DNA from: a virus
DNA length: 64,000 nt
Virus record (IMG/VR): IMGVR_UViG_3300035565_000042
Span: 19,394 to 83,393 of that record
Strand: one strand, 5' to 3'
Shown: piece after piece, positions 39,617-49,943 of the stretch
How the letters are laid out: each line of letters opens with the position of its first letter
How positions within the stretch are numbered: position 1 is the first letter of the stretch
Made by a program: the position numbers and the translations under genes
The notes under the pieces: generated by a model
The model's database searches: none
Seen by the model: the letters and a program-made list of their open reading frames with translations, nothing else
Told to the model about the DNA's origin: nothing

Positions 39617-41760
39617 TAGGAAATGTTTATGTTCCAGAGATTAAGAAGCATGGGTTCTGTCCGAATCCTGTTGCTGGCAACATACCTATTTATGCTGACT
39701 CGATAACGAATCCGAAATGCATAGGCACACTTGCTTATGAAGAGTTTTGGAACGAACAGATAAACCGTTGCATTAATGGTTATGATACCGCAGGAGTTCA
39801 TATCTCTGGGCGGTATTATTTTTTTCTGAACTTTAAGATACTTCCAGGACTTAAAGGGCCCCAATACCCTTTCTTCGTAGATATGCAGAAAGAATACTTT
39901 GATCTGATCGAATGGGTTAAAAAAAACAGAAAACCGGGCATAGTAGGCCTGAAAGCTCGTAGGAAAGGACTATCTGAGATTGAGGAAACCATCCTTGCTC
40001 ATGGTATCCGGTTTATAGAGGACTATAGAGCTGCGGTAACTGCTGGCATGGAAACCTATGTGACAGGTATCAAAAATAAGTTTGAATATACCCAGAAAAC
40101 GATTATTCAAGATCTCAGACTTTCGGTTCTTGAAAATAACGATAAGACATACAAGATTGGTTATGCAGTTCGTAACCCAATCGGAGGATTTGTCGAGGAA
40201 GGTTATGGAGGATTCCTATCATTTGAAACTATGTTCGACAATCCTACTAAACTTGAAGGTGAATATTTCCACGATGTCCTTTGTGAAGAGAGTGGCCGGT
40301 ACAAGTATCTTGGAAAGGTAATAACAAGTATTCAACCGGCTCTGGAGTTTGGTAGCCAGATGCTCGGAACATTCTATATCTATGGAACCGGAGGCAATAT
40401 CCTGTCAACATCAAAGGACTTCAAAGAAATCTGGGATCATGCAGAGGCAATGGGATTCGTTAAGTTCTGGGTTCCGGGAAGCAGAATGTATTATCCATTC
40501 TTTGGCAATAATAAGGAAGAATTTTTTATAGATCCTGACAACGGAAGTAAAGTTGACTCAATGCCAAACCTTCGAAAGTTCTCAAAAGAACAGAGAATAG
40601 GAATGGAAGACACAAAGGCAGCTGAAGAATATATCATTCGTAAGCGCGTAGAATATGCCAAACTTCCAAACAAGAAAAAACTTAAGGAACATAACCAGGC
40701 ATATCCTTTGACTATTGAAGAAGCTTTTACCTCAGGTGGATCTAATAACTTCAATGATGAAAAGATATATAACCAACTATTCGATATAGAGGGAGACCCT
40801 AATGCATTCACTCCAGTAGTTCTTGAATGGGTAACTGATTCAACTGGGCAGAGACTCGAAGGTGAAGAAATGGTTGTAAAACACCGTCCAGCAACGGCAA
40901 ATGATCCTGACTGGAAAATTGTATGGGTTTACCAGTTTCCAAAGAAAGAGATGCTTGATCTTGATATTGGAGGTATTGATGGTTATAACCAGGACCAGAC
41001 GCAGACATCTTCTTCACAGGGAGCCATGACTGTTGTCAGGCAGGGAAATAAAGTAAACATGGTTGGCGATGGTATTCATAAAGCTATTTATCCAGTTTGT
41101 CTTTATTACAAACGGCCCCCGCGAAAGGAAGAGTTCTATGATGTCTGTTTGAAGATCTCAGTATGGTACCGGCTTATTCGAAATACAATGGCCAATGCTG
41201 AACAGGATTTCGTCATAGACTACTTCATGAAGAATGGTGGAGCTCGTTATCTTTCTCCGCGTCCAAAAGCTTTTGACTCTCCAAAATCACAGCAAGTTCA
41301 TAAACTTGGTGCAAAGATGACCGGATATTCGAAAGAAATTATCCTTGGTATTGTTCAGACATATGTTGAAAACTATATCGAACTTAACCGGTTTCCGGCA
41401 ATGCTCAGAGATCTTCTTGCTTATGATGAGGAATATATCGGTACAGACTGGGACTCTGTAGATGCACTTGCATATGCTCTCATGCGTATAGAAGATATGA
41501 AGACAAGGCCGCGCAAGGCAGATGATGATGATAATTCTGATATCGAACCAGAATGGGGCAAAGACGAAGCCGGGAATCTTGTTATCAAGAATAAGGAAGT
41601 ACTCATGGAAAAACCAAAAGAGAGAAAGAGTGACAAGGATGAAGAGACAAAAAACCTTGAGTATACAGGAAGATGGAAAGCGCAAGAATATAAAGAGAGA
41701 AAGAGACAAGATGACAATGAGAGAAAACCTTTCGATTACGACGAGCATGAAGACAAATAA
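39613..41760 (+). CDS. terL: Terminase large subunit
   Basis: The product has 715 residues: ATPase plus nuclease that packages DNA into the head. Walker A-like GLKARRKGLSE (112-122), in the deviant form common in TerL; Walker B with DVLCEESGRY (221-230). The C-terminal nuclease has L-D-L-D-I-G-G-I-D-G (about 450-460) and an acidic Asp-Trp-Asp-Ser-Val-Asp-Ala stretch. A highly charged Lys/Glu tail of 70 residues ends it. TerL proteins usually have 450-700 residues. It overlaps the preceding gene and is followed by the portal. Confidence 0.88.
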   Translation: MIGNVYVPEIKKHGFCPNPVAGNIPIYADSITNPKCIGTLAYEEFWNEQINRCINGYDTAGVHISGRYYFFLNFKILPGLKGPQYPFFVDMQKEYFDLIEWVKKNRKPGIVGLKARRKGLSEIEETILAHGIRFIEDYRAAVTAGMETYVTGIKNKFEYTQKTIIQDLRLSVLENNDKTYKIGYAVRNPIGGFVEEGYGGFLSFETMFDNPTKLEGEYFHDVLCEESGRYKYLGKVITSIQPALEFGSQMLGTFYIYGTGGNILSTSKDFKEIWDHAEAMGFVKFWVPGSRMYYPFFGNNKEEFFIDPDNGSKVDSMPNLRKFSKEQRIGMEDTKAAEEYIIRKRVEYAKLPNKKKLKEHNQAYPLTIEEAFTSGGSNNFNDEKIYNQLFDIEGDPNAFTPVVLEWVTDSTGQRLEGEEMVVKHRPATANDPDWKIVWVYQFPKKEMLDLDIGGIDGYNQDQTQTSSSQGAMTVVRQGNKVNMVGDGIHKAIYPVCLYYKRPPRKEEFYDVCLKISVWYRLIRNTMANAEQDFVIDYFMKNGGARYLSPRPKAFDSPKSQQVHKLGAKMTGYSKEIILGIVQTYVENYIELNRFPAMLRDLLAYDEEYIGTDWDSVDALAYALMRIEDMKTRPRKADDDDNSDIEPEWGKDEAGNLVIKNKEVLMEKPKERKSDKDEETKNLEYTGRWKAQEYKERKRQDDNERKPFDYDEHEDK

Positions 41761-41803
41761 AATATTTATTAACAATTGATAGTTATATGTCAGAATTTAT
41801 TAT

Positions 41804-41811
41804 TATCTTTG
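41804..41811 (+). promoter_or_regulatory. Possible -7 promoter element before the portal gene
   Basis: TATCTTTG fits the Bacteroides -7 box TAnnTTTG and lies 16 bp before the portal start. No clear TTTG -33 element is at the expected distance, so it may be weak or activator-dependent. Confidence 0.35.
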
Positions 41812-41827
41812 ATCAAATTTTGCATAG

Positions 41828-44026
41828 ATGTTATTCCCGGATGTAACAAACATAGACTTCTCAGTCGATGGGAGTAAGAACAAGCACCTTCATCAAATGC
41901 TTGACTATGCTGTCATGAGATGGTATGCCCGAGATGTCCGGTTACAGAAGATCGCTAAACTTTATGATGCTCACAATGGACTCATTGACTCCAGAGAAAC
42001 TGAAGCGATAACAAAACCATTCGGGAAAGAATCAAAAACCAAATATGTCAAGTACCGGTTGGGAAGGACAAAGCTCAAGCAACTCCATGGAGAATTTCTT
42101 GAGATCTCCTTAACTCCCACTGTTTCAACAGTTAACCGCGATGCTATCAACAAAAAAATGGCCAAGTACAAAGAGATACTTGGCCTTTCTCTTAGCAAAC
42201 CATTCATCGAAAGAGTTCGTCAGTTGGGATATAACGTATTCCCTGGAATGAAGTTACCGGACTATGATGACAAGAGTACCTGGAATATAAATAACTTCAA
42301 ACTTGCCAATGAACTCATCATGCAAAAAATTCTTGATGATAAGATGGCAAACGAGAGACTGAAGACAATCTTCTATCAGAATTTCATTGATCTTACAATA
42401 ACAGCTGAAATATTCGGAAAAGTTGAACGCAATGTCAATGGAGTCGATACATACCGGTTCATTCCGATGAAATATGCCATGTATGAAGAAAGTATCAATG
42501 ATCCATTCCTTACACAGTCTCCATATCTTGGTGAAGTAAAACCAATGTTCTATCATGAGATAGCAACAAATAAGGAATTCAATCTTACTCCGGCCCAACT
42601 TGAAGAACTTCGTCAGTCGTCACTTGCATATCATACAGACAATATCGGCCAGCGAGATATACAGACTCAGAAAGGAACTTATCTTATAAATACTTACAAT
42701 ATTCAGTGGAAAGGACTTGAGAAGGTAAGAGTTAAGATATCTCCGGTTGATGGATCAGATGAACCATTCAGATTGATCATAAGTGACGAATATTATAACG
42801 AACACCAGAAACAGATTGAGAAGGATGTTCGCAATGGAAAGTACACTATCGAAACTTATGAACGCGAAATACTCTGGGAAGCTACTCGCATAGGGCCGAC
42901 TCTTTATACCCCTGCACGCAAGACAAAGAATCTTATTCAGCGCCTTAATGACAATAACAAATACAATGTCGATTATGACTTTTGTGGTATGTTATTCTGC
43001 ACGATTGATGGCACCAGAGTATCTCTTCAGGAAGTGATATATGAACTTGAAAAGATCTATGATGATCTTCGGTTCTATATCAACCGGGAGATGAAGAAAC
43101 TGAAAGGCAATCTTGCTTACTTTGATGAAGCTTTCCGGCCCAAAGGAATGCGTTTCATTGATGTCATGAATTCTATTACCGAGGATGGTGTTATTCGGTT
43201 TAACTCGTCAGCTGAAGGAAATACATCAGGAACTGCATCCGATAGTGACAAGGTAGGTATCGGAGCAATCAATCTTGGTCAGAATCAAAATTTGATGGTT
43301 CTTCTTAACCAGGCAATGGATGTCGAGAGAGTCATGGATCGCATTACAGGAATGAATGATAATCGCCAGGGACTATCAAGACCTACAACAACTGCAACAG
43401 CAAACGTCAACAGTATTGACGCCTCAAGATCGATGACATACGATCTTTTTTACTTTATGCAGGAATATGTAGAAAGAACACTTACCAAACTTGTTGAGAA
43501 GACAAAAATCAATAAGACTTATTATGGAGAGGATAACCGTCAGTTCATTATGGATGATGGCGAGCTCCTGTACATGATGTCAACAAAAGACCTGACATTT
43601 GATAACTATGGAGTAACGATAACAGATGGACGCAAAGAGAAAGATATTCTTGCCAAGATCGAAACGTTATTCCCTCAGGAGATCAATGCCAGAAATATCC
43701 GGACAACCGATATTGCCAAGTTCTGGATGGAGAGTTCCTATTCTGCAGCTATTCGTGTTCTTGATAATGCTCATGATGAAATGGCCAAGATCCGTGAGAA
43801 AGAGATCAATCTCAAACAGCAAAGCGCAATGGCTAATATCCAGTCTCAGGAACAACAGCAACAGCAAATGCTCGCTTCTGAACAGGAACATGATAAGGAT
43901 ATGGCATTACTCCGTGGTGAGATTGACAAGGAAGAGATACAGCTTGAAGAAGGATTAAAATCGAACAGGGATACAGCTAATATAGCCGGTAAGTCGGCAC
44001 TACAGGCAACAAAACCTGTTAAGTAG
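41828..44026 (+). CDS. Portal protein
   Basis: The product has 732 residues and follows the terminase by 67 bp. A long α/β body ends in helices typical of portals; residues about 500-560 have MDRITGMNDNRQGLSRPTTT and SIDASRSMTYDLFYFMQEYV, matching the portal pattern of a G-x-x loop before the crown helices. The last 80 residues are a Gln-rich coiled coil. Portals form the ring through which DNA enters and leaves the head. Called by position, size and pattern. Confidence 0.78.
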   Translation: MLFPDVTNIDFSVDGSKNKHLHQMLDYAVMRWYARDVRLQKIAKLYDAHNGLIDSRETEAITKPFGKESKTKYVKYRLGRTKLKQLHGEFLEISLTPTVSTVNRDAINKKMAKYKEILGLSLSKPFIERVRQLGYNVFPGMKLPDYDDKSTWNINNFKLANELIMQKILDDKMANERLKTIFYQNFIDLTITAEIFGKVERNVNGVDTYRFIPMKYAMYEESINDPFLTQSPYLGEVKPMFYHEIATNKEFNLTPAQLEELRQSSLAYHTDNIGQRDIQTQKGTYLINTYNIQWKGLEKVRVKISPVDGSDEPFRLIISDEYYNEHQKQIEKDVRNGKYTIETYEREILWEATRIGPTLYTPARKTKNLIQRLNDNNKYNVDYDFCGMLFCTIDGTRVSLQEVIYELEKIYDDLRFYINREMKKLKGNLAYFDEAFRPKGMRFIDVMNSITEDGVIRFNSSAEGNTSGTASDSDKVGIGAINLGQNQNLMVLLNQAMDVERVMDRITGMNDNRQGLSRPTTTATANVNSIDASRSMTYDLFYFMQEYVERTLTKLVEKTKINKTYYGEDNRQFIMDDGELLYMMSTKDLTFDNYGVTITDGRKEKDILAKIETLFPQEINARNIRTTDIAKFWMESSYSAAIRVLDNAHDEMAKIREKEINLKQQSAMANIQSQEQQQQQMLASEQEHDKDMALLRGEIDKEEIQLEEGLKSNRDTANIAGKSALQATKPVK

Positions 44027-44058
44027 TTTTATTTATTTTTTTTAAACTAATAGTTGTT

Positions 44059-45234
44059 ATGGCAGAGAAAGACGATAAAATGTCTATGACCGATGAAGAT
44101 GATTTCGACATAGGCGCCCTGAAGACGGGTAAGAAAGAAGAAGAACTTGAAAAGAGTGATGAAAAAGAAAAAGTCGACGAAGAGAAGAAAGATGAAGGGA
44201 AGGAAAAGGTAGACGAAGGAAAAGAAAAAGTCGATGAAGGAAAGAAATCATCAGACAAGGAAGACAAAGACGATAAAAGCAAAGAGAAGAAAGACGAAAA
44301 AAAGAATGAAGAACCTGAGGATCTCTTTGTAGACAAGGATGACAAGAAAGAAGGAAAACGCAAGACTTTAAAGGAAATAGGAAAGAAACTTGACGTTGAC
44401 CTTGAAAAAGACGATGATGATGAAGAATTCGAAAGGAAGATCGCAGAGAAACTCGCAAAGAGCCGCCAGGATGTTAATCTTGATGGTTATTCTGATGATG
44501 CGAAGGCCCTCATCAAACACCTAAATGAGAATGGTGGTGATGTCGAATCATTTTTCACAAACAAGAATATAATTGGATTACAAAGCGTTCTTTCACTTGA
44601 TGCAGAAACAAAAGTAAGTCAGGTTCGTTACAATGAATTGATCGAAGCAGGCAAGACTCCACAGGAAGCCCAGGAAACACTTGACACTGAGATGAAGGCA
44701 ATGTCAACAAGAGAGATCAAAGACATGGCAGATGATATTGATCTTCAGGCAAAGAAACTCATTCAGACGGAAGTCAAGAAAATGGTAGGTGACAAGGAAC
44801 TGAAAGTTGCCGCAACAAGACAGCAACAGGAGGCTGCAACATTACAGGAACGAACTAACTTAAGGAATTTTATCAACAAACAAGATACATTTCTTGGAAT
44901 AAAACTTTCTGAAGAAGCCAAAAAATCGATACTACGTGACATTGACACTGGTAACTTTGACAAGGTTTTGAAAGAGAGTCCGGAGATGCAAAAGTTTTCA
45001 GCTTATATGTTATCGAAACACGGTGGTAAAATTTTGAAAAAAATCGAGGCGTCAGTCGATGAAGCCAACAGAGCCGGCTACAATAAAGCACAGAAGAAAG
45101 CCACGGATGCATTGCATAAAGTGGACGACGGAGGTGGTAGCAGTTCTAAAGGTGGATCTGGTCACGAAAGCGATTCAAAGAAATCCGGTGACAAAGGATC
45201 CAGACCAGGCTGGAAGAATGACGAGATTGAGTAG
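44059..45234 (+). CDS. Scaffold-like protein
   Basis: The product has 391 residues, located between portal and major capsid genes, the normal place for scaffold. The first 110 residues are almost entirely Lys, Glu and Asp with repeats of E-K-V-D-E-G-K. The middle is helical and the C-terminus ends in a Gly/Ser/Lys tail. Scaffold proteins guide capsid assembly and leave later. Leader AAACTAATAGTTGTT precedes the start. No protease motif seen. Confidence 0.65.
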   Translation: MAEKDDKMSMTDEDDFDIGALKTGKKEEELEKSDEKEKVDEEKKDEGKEKVDEGKEKVDEGKKSSDKEDKDDKSKEKKDEKKNEEPEDLFVDKDDKKEGKRKTLKEIGKKLDVDLEKDDDDEEFERKIAEKLAKSRQDVNLDGYSDDAKALIKHLNENGGDVESFFTNKNIIGLQSVLSLDAETKVSQVRYNELIEAGKTPQEAQETLDTEMKAMSTREIKDMADDIDLQAKKLIQTEVKKMVGDKELKVAATRQQQEAATLQERTNLRNFINKQDTFLGIKLSEEAKKSILRDIDTGNFDKVLKESPEMQKFSAYMLSKHGGKILKKIEASVDEANRAGYNKAQKKATDALHKVDDGGGSSSKGGSGHESDSKKSGDKGSRPGWKNDEIE

Positions 45235-45291
45235 AAATGAGTAAAGAATGGATCTTTTGAAATTAAGTAATTAACTAAAAAGATTCAAAAG

Positions 45292-46800
45292 ATGAAAATT
45301 AAGATTTATCATGGTAGCGTCAGCGAAGGAGATGCACAGGAGTATCATCTTGTACAGAACCACCTTCTGGATCCTACAGCCAATATCGACAGGGTAATCA
45401 TGTACGCTGAACAGCGTCATCTTATGACCCTTCTCACTTCAGGTGCAAGAGACTCACGTTATACCGCACCTGGATGGACGCCTAAAAATGGTGATGCCAT
45501 TACCACCCATATCCAGCCGATTCCTCAGGCAGAAATGGTTTCTTCAAATGCATGGTCATACAAGATCATGGGAAGGATCCAGAAGTCTGTTGAAGTGCTT
45601 GGAAGCGCAATCGTTGGAACGCAACTGAACTCATCGAGTATCAAGGGTTGCGTTTTCAGTCTGTATCTCAAGGACAACTATCTTACCCCGGGAATGAACG
45701 CTGTTTTCTATAATGGAGAACATGCAAGGGTTATGAAACGCCCGATCGGATACTCAGACCGGTATCTGTATACTTTCGAAACTTATCCTGGCAAAGACTT
45801 TTCATGGAACACATGGATCGGCACTCAGGTAGGTCGCAAGTCAATCTTCGGTGGTTATACCACATTCGGAGAAAGGTCAAGGAGAGGTTATGGAATGTTC
45901 CACTATCCGGATCGTTTCATCCAGCATACAACCAAACAGAGGAAATCTATTTCTCTGTCTGGTGATGTCAACGCCAATGAAGTTATCTGGTATGAACTCG
46001 ACAACAAGAAGGGATTTGTCTATGAGGCAGAGGCCCAGATGAGAGCTCAGTTCCTGCTTGAAGATGAATACCGTCTATGGTGGGGAGAATCAACCATGAG
46101 AGACCAGTATGGCAACTTACTCACTCGCGCCTGCATGCAGGACGAAGAAGGTAACGACATCGTAGCAGGTGATGGTTTCATTCCTCAGATCAAGGGTGCT
46201 AATGACATGGACTCATCCAATGCAGATGGTACATTCACCTATGATGACCTTCGCGATATGGTCAAACAGCTGAAGAAAAAGAAAAACAGAATCTCTGGGA
46301 ACACATATATCTGTGTTACTGGTGCTGATGGTATGGCAAACGCACATGATGTTTGTTCAGGCCGTTATGCAGCAGGAACCCCGATAGTCCAGGTTGTTCA
46401 GCAGAATGATCAGGCCGGTGGTGCAGAACCTGTAACCGGTTACAACTTCAAGAGGTTGAACATAGCTGGTGAGCAGATCATCTTCTGTGAGAACCCGATG
46501 ATGGATGACGAGCAGAAATTCCCGAGAAGGCTTTCAAATGGTGCTCTTGCATCAAGTAACACTGTTTACTTCCTCGACATGGATACCGATGATCGTGGAA
46601 GGATGAACGTCGAGATCAGGGCAAGAGGACGCGCTGGTGTCAACCGTAATATCGTTTACCTCTGGGAAAATGGTATGACTGGTGAAGGCACTGCACAGAA
46701 TCCTGTTGATGCCAAGGCATTCCATATGCTGAAGGAAACACTTCTGGCTGTTTACAACACCAGATCCTGCGGTATACTGAAACCGGCAGCAACTGCCTAA
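45292..46800 (+). CDS. Major capsid protein (probable HK97-fold)
   Basis: The product has 502 residues and follows the scaffold-like gene. Size and position fit the major capsid protein. Visible blocks: IDRVIMYAEQRHLMTLLTSG (N-terminal), WNTWIGTQVGRKSIFGGYTT in the middle, and VYFLDMDTDDRGRMNVEIRA near the end. It probably assembles the icosahedral head. Leader TTAACTAAAAAGATTCAAAAG and a strong terminator after it imply a high, separately controlled output. Fold is inferred from context. Confidence 0.78.
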   Translation: MKIKIYHGSVSEGDAQEYHLVQNHLLDPTANIDRVIMYAEQRHLMTLLTSGARDSRYTAPGWTPKNGDAITTHIQPIPQAEMVSSNAWSYKIMGRIQKSVEVLGSAIVGTQLNSSSIKGCVFSLYLKDNYLTPGMNAVFYNGEHARVMKRPIGYSDRYLYTFETYPGKDFSWNTWIGTQVGRKSIFGGYTTFGERSRRGYGMFHYPDRFIQHTTKQRKSISLSGDVNANEVIWYELDNKKGFVYEAEAQMRAQFLLEDEYRLWWGESTMRDQYGNLLTRACMQDEEGNDIVAGDGFIPQIKGANDMDSSNADGTFTYDDLRDMVKQLKKKKNRISGNTYICVTGADGMANAHDVCSGRYAAGTPIVQVVQQNDQAGGAEPVTGYNFKRLNIAGEQIIFCENPMMDDEQKFPRRLSNGALASSNTVYFLDMDTDDRGRMNVEIRARGRAGVNRNIVYLWENGMTGEGTAQNPVDAKAFHMLKETLLAVYNTRSCGILKPAATA

Positions 46801-46812
46801 GCATACTTGGTT

Positions 46813-46852
46813 TTGGGGGAACCTAAACAAAATCCCCCATTTTTTCTTTTTT
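46813..46852 (+). terminator. Rho-independent terminator after capsid gene
   Basis: TGGGGGA and TCCCCCA form a 7-bp stem with a 12-base loop, followed by TTTTTTCTTTTTTT. It limits read-through from the capsid gene into the next virion genes, as in many phages with highly expressed capsid genes. Confidence 0.85.
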
Positions 46853-46883
46853 TATTATTTATCGTATTTTATAATTTATTATC

Positions 46884-47822
46884 ATGGAAACACCAAAGCT
46901 TTTAGTTACCGTCAAAGAACGGAAAGAAATACAGGAATCGCTATCGAAGGAATTCGGTACTAAGGTTAAATATCGCGTTATTGATCTTGAGAAAGCAGTT
47001 CAGAAGATCCGCGAAGAAAGAGCCAAGTTCTCTCTTTCTCCATTCATAGAGATCAAACCGATATCTCCTGACATGCATAAAATTCCGTCAAGGACGAGTA
47101 CATTCCAGAAAGACCCAATAACCGGAGTTCTCTATGGCATTGCCATCGACCAGGATGAGTTTGGCAATATCCGCTGGCAGAAAATACAGATAAGTGATAA
47201 TATGTCACTTAATCTTGATAATGACAATGATGCCAAAGTATGGGCAGTATTGCGTTTCAATCCGGATATCAAGGGTAGTCCATTCCAGGTTCAGAATCCT
47301 TACTTTGAGATTTACGATCCTGTTCAGACAGCTCGTAATGAAATGGGTGAAGTAACCCAGATGAAGAAGGCCTTTGAACGCATTGACCTTATTGCTGATA
47401 AACCTATCGACATGGTTATGTTTGCCAGGTTCCTCGGAGAAGAAGTTCGCGAGAACGCATCATTCGATATTGTGTATAACACATTACTTCGTGTTGCACG
47501 TAATCACCCGGGAGACTTCAATAAGAAATGGGACAGCAAGACACGTAGTTTTGGAGAAAGATTTGCCACAGCTGCAGCACTTGGGATAATCACTCAGGAT
47601 GTTGATCGCGGATATATGTTCAACAATATTCCTCTTGGATTATCTGAAGAAGAAGCAATCAGGTTCTTAAGCAAGGATGTGAATGTGATGAGTTCCATAA
47701 ACAGCCAGATCCTTGAAAAAGATGATGTGGTCAATATGATGAAGAAAGAAATCGCAGTCACAAAAGAAAAAGAACTTGAAGGTGCTGAGACAAAGAAAAC
47801 AAAGGTAAGTGAGTTTGAATGA
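46884..47822 (+). CDS. Virion-associated protein downstream of capsid (unknown)
   Basis: The product has 312 residues, mixed α/β, with a charged helical start (VKERKEIQESLSKEFG) and a C-terminal helix with VVNMMKKEIAVTKEKE. It overlaps the next gene by 4 bp (ATGA). Place after the capsid suggests a head-associated or head-tail protein. Family not recognised. Confidence 0.6.
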   Translation: METPKLLVTVKERKEIQESLSKEFGTKVKYRVIDLEKAVQKIREERAKFSLSPFIEIKPISPDMHKIPSRTSTFQKDPITGVLYGIAIDQDEFGNIRWQKIQISDNMSLNLDNDNDAKVWAVLRFNPDIKGSPFQVQNPYFEIYDPVQTARNEMGEVTQMKKAFERIDLIADKPIDMVMFARFLGEEVRENASFDIVYNTLLRVARNHPGDFNKKWDSKTRSFGERFATAAALGIITQDVDRGYMFNNIPLGLSEEEAIRFLSKDVNVMSSINSQILEKDDVVNMMKKEIAVTKEKELEGAETKKTKVSEFE

Positions 47823-48670
47823 ATATAGTTCAAATACATGAAAGGATCCGGTTTTGGCTGGATATTGTAGGATCTTCAAGGTTTGAAGCTTCGGACATCG
47901 ATGTTGCTATGAACACTTCTCAGCACGACATGGTTGAGGAAAGGTATGAAGCAAGCAAGAAGATGGGTACCGGAGACTCGTTTCAGAAGACACAAAAACT
48001 TCGTGACGAATTAAAAACCCTGGTAGTCTATAATGACACAGATACGGATCTTGTACTTTCAAGTTCTTCGCATATTCCGGCCGGCGATACAACAAGACAT
48101 GCGCTTATTACTGCAGCATCATTCCCGGAGGACTATAAGTATTTACTTTGTGTAGCCTTCCGTGATGACTCAACTGCAAAAGCCAAGTATAATTGCTGGC
48201 CACTGACATACAACCGTCAGAATCTATTAAATCGCAATCCATTCCGCAGGGTTCGTTATGCTCCATTCTCAAAGCAATATTTTATTGAGAGTAATGAAGG
48301 GATCATGATTTATCATGCGCTTCCAAGTTCACTTGATATTAGCAGGATTGAGATCTTCTATTTGAAGGAACCTATCTTCTGGCATTATGGGATCGAAAAA
48401 ACCCTTGCTGATACCCTTGTGGTTGCGTCTGTGGTCATTGTAGTATCAGAGACTGCAGTTTATAATGGAACGACTTATCTTCGCGGAGATGAGATTACAA
48501 TCGTTGCAGGGCATACCAATATCACTTCTGGTACCGTTCTTGACAATTATACTACAAGTGATATCACTTCAGTACTTCATGAAGATATTGCCAGGAACTC
48601 TGCAATCGATCTTTTGATCTCTATAAGAGATTTTGATAAGGTAAAGATGTTAAAAGAAATGTTTGATTGA
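47819..48670 (+). CDS. Head-tail connector-like protein
   Basis: The product has 283 residues. The N-terminal 50 residues are helical (IVQIHERIRFWLDIVGSSRF) and the rest β-rich with ASFPEDYKYLLCVAF and RRVRYAPFSKQYFI, a pattern also visible in the gene at 58.9 kb, where a P-D-S-C-Y-K-V strand is in the same position. Proteins like this form connector rings or gatekeepers in podoviruses. Assigned by pattern and position. Confidence 0.55.
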   Translation: MNIVQIHERIRFWLDIVGSSRFEASDIDVAMNTSQHDMVEERYEASKKMGTGDSFQKTQKLRDELKTLVVYNDTDTDLVLSSSSHIPAGDTTRHALITAASFPEDYKYLLCVAFRDDSTAKAKYNCWPLTYNRQNLLNRNPFRRVRYAPFSKQYFIESNEGIMIYHALPSSLDISRIEIFYLKEPIFWHYGIEKTLADTLVVASVVIVVSETAVYNGTTYLRGDEITIVAGHTNITSGTVLDNYTTSDITSVLHEDIARNSAIDLLISIRDFDKVKMLKEMFD

Positions 48671-48743
48671 TCGTTAGTGTAGGTGCTTGCACCGAATATC
48701 GATACAAAAAAAGTGTTTAGTATTAACCAAAAAAAGAAAGAAA

Positions 48744-49895
48744 ATGCACAAACTCGCACAAGTAGGGATTATCACGACAACTGAGAATACCTACGCACAG
48801 GTTATCGACGACACCACACTGAGCCAGTACTCCATTGTACAGACATCAGCAGGTGCTGTCAGGATCCTTGGCCCTATTCCTTATGGAAAGACCAAGAGAC
48901 TCATCACACAGACTCCGCAGGTTGAAGTACAGAATACCGTACTCATCGGAGGTGCAACAGTTGAAGTTATCGTAGCAGCTACCAGGTACCGTGTTGAAAT
49001 ATGGAACCCTGAAGCCGATTACGAAAGATTTACACAGGGCCCTCTCATCTATGCAACCGTATCAGCAACAACTCTGAGTGGTAATGCATATACCGACAGG
49101 ACAAACGTCTATTCAGCTCTGGTAACCAAGATCAATGCTTATGCAGGTAACAACTGTACCGCTTATGGTCTTGTTAAGGCTACCTATTCAGGTGGGACAT
49201 CATCTGGAGATGCAGATACCAATTTTGTAGTTGGTGAAACAGTCACACAGGAAACATCTACCTATACAGCAAAAGTTGCTGCATGTACGATTGACACTGG
49301 TACTTTTGCCGGAGATAATGCTGCCGGAACAATCTGGCTATATGCTCTTAGCAATGAGACACTCTGGCTTACAACTCAGAAAACTCTTACAGCTGCTGGC
49401 CACGTTGCTGCAGTATCTGGTATTTCTGCTGCGACTACAAACTGCGTTGTTACAGTAACCAATGCTACCGTATACTTCAACCAGGGTATCGTTCTTGTTG
49501 ACGATGCTGGTTACTTCACATCATCGAAGACAAGAGGTGGTATCAACCGCGTTGGTCTTACAGCTGGCTTCGCAACAGCAACCGCAACAGTTATCATCAC
49601 TGGTTACTACTCCGTTGGAGTTGGTACCGACATGCTTGCTCAGCGTCCAGTATTCGATATTGGCAACCAGGCACTCATTGCCGGAAATATCGAGTTCCAG
49701 GCATCTGATGGCACACTTCCTGTTGCCGGGATATACTACAAAAAGTATATTCTTGAGGTTGAGGATGGTGACGAAAATGCAGTCGACCAGTTAAGGATTG
49801 CAGCCAGAAAGCATTATGTTCTCTGGTTCCCGACTACTACAGCTGATTACGTAAGTGATCTGGATTCAGAACTTGCAACTGTAGTTGCCAAGTAA
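48744..49895 (+). CDS. Abundant virion protein (unknown; β-rich)
   Basis: The product has 383 residues from the ATG at 48744, chosen over an upstream TTG because the leader TATTAACCAAAAAAAGAAAG precedes it. The composition (Thr, Ala, Val, Gly; few Lys) suggests a stable β-rich virion protein such as a head decoration, tail-tube or neck-ring protein. It has a private terminator. Residues 205-300 may be an inserted domain. No family recognised. Confidence 0.6.
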   Translation: MHKLAQVGIITTTENTYAQVIDDTTLSQYSIVQTSAGAVRILGPIPYGKTKRLITQTPQVEVQNTVLIGGATVEVIVAATRYRVEIWNPEADYERFTQGPLIYATVSATTLSGNAYTDRTNVYSALVTKINAYAGNNCTAYGLVKATYSGGTSSGDADTNFVVGETVTQETSTYTAKVAACTIDTGTFAGDNAAGTIWLYALSNETLWLTTQKTLTAAGHVAAVSGISAATTNCVVTVTNATVYFNQGIVLVDDAGYFTSSKTRGGINRVGLTAGFATATATVIITGYYSVGVGTDMLAQRPVFDIGNQALIAGNIEFQASDGTLPVAGIYYKKYILEVEDGDENAVDQLRIAARKHYVLWFPTTTADYVSDLDSELATVVAK

Positions 49896-49902
49896 ATAAC
49901 CT

Positions 49903-49943
49903 GAAAGTACGAGGGGATGATTGTCATCCCCTTTAGTACTTTC
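49903..49943 (+). terminator. Long-stem terminator after the 48.7-kb gene
   Basis: GAAAGTAC-GAGGGGATGA and TCATCCCCTTTAGTACTTTC pair as a stem of about 17 bp with a three-base loop and a small internal mismatch; there is only a weak T-run. The hairpin could also be an RNase III or mRNA-stability element. The next start codon (49959) lies just beyond it. Confidence 0.7.

Noticed and set aside
41287-41775. A 162-codon hydrophobic minus-strand frame under the terminase gene
   Set aside because: It is antisense to the charged terminase tail; such complement frames are hydrophobic by codon reversal.
48687-48743. Upstream TTG start for the 48.7-kb virion gene
   Set aside because: The ATG at 48744 directly follows the recurrent AACCAAAAA leader, and the added N-terminus is not protein-like.
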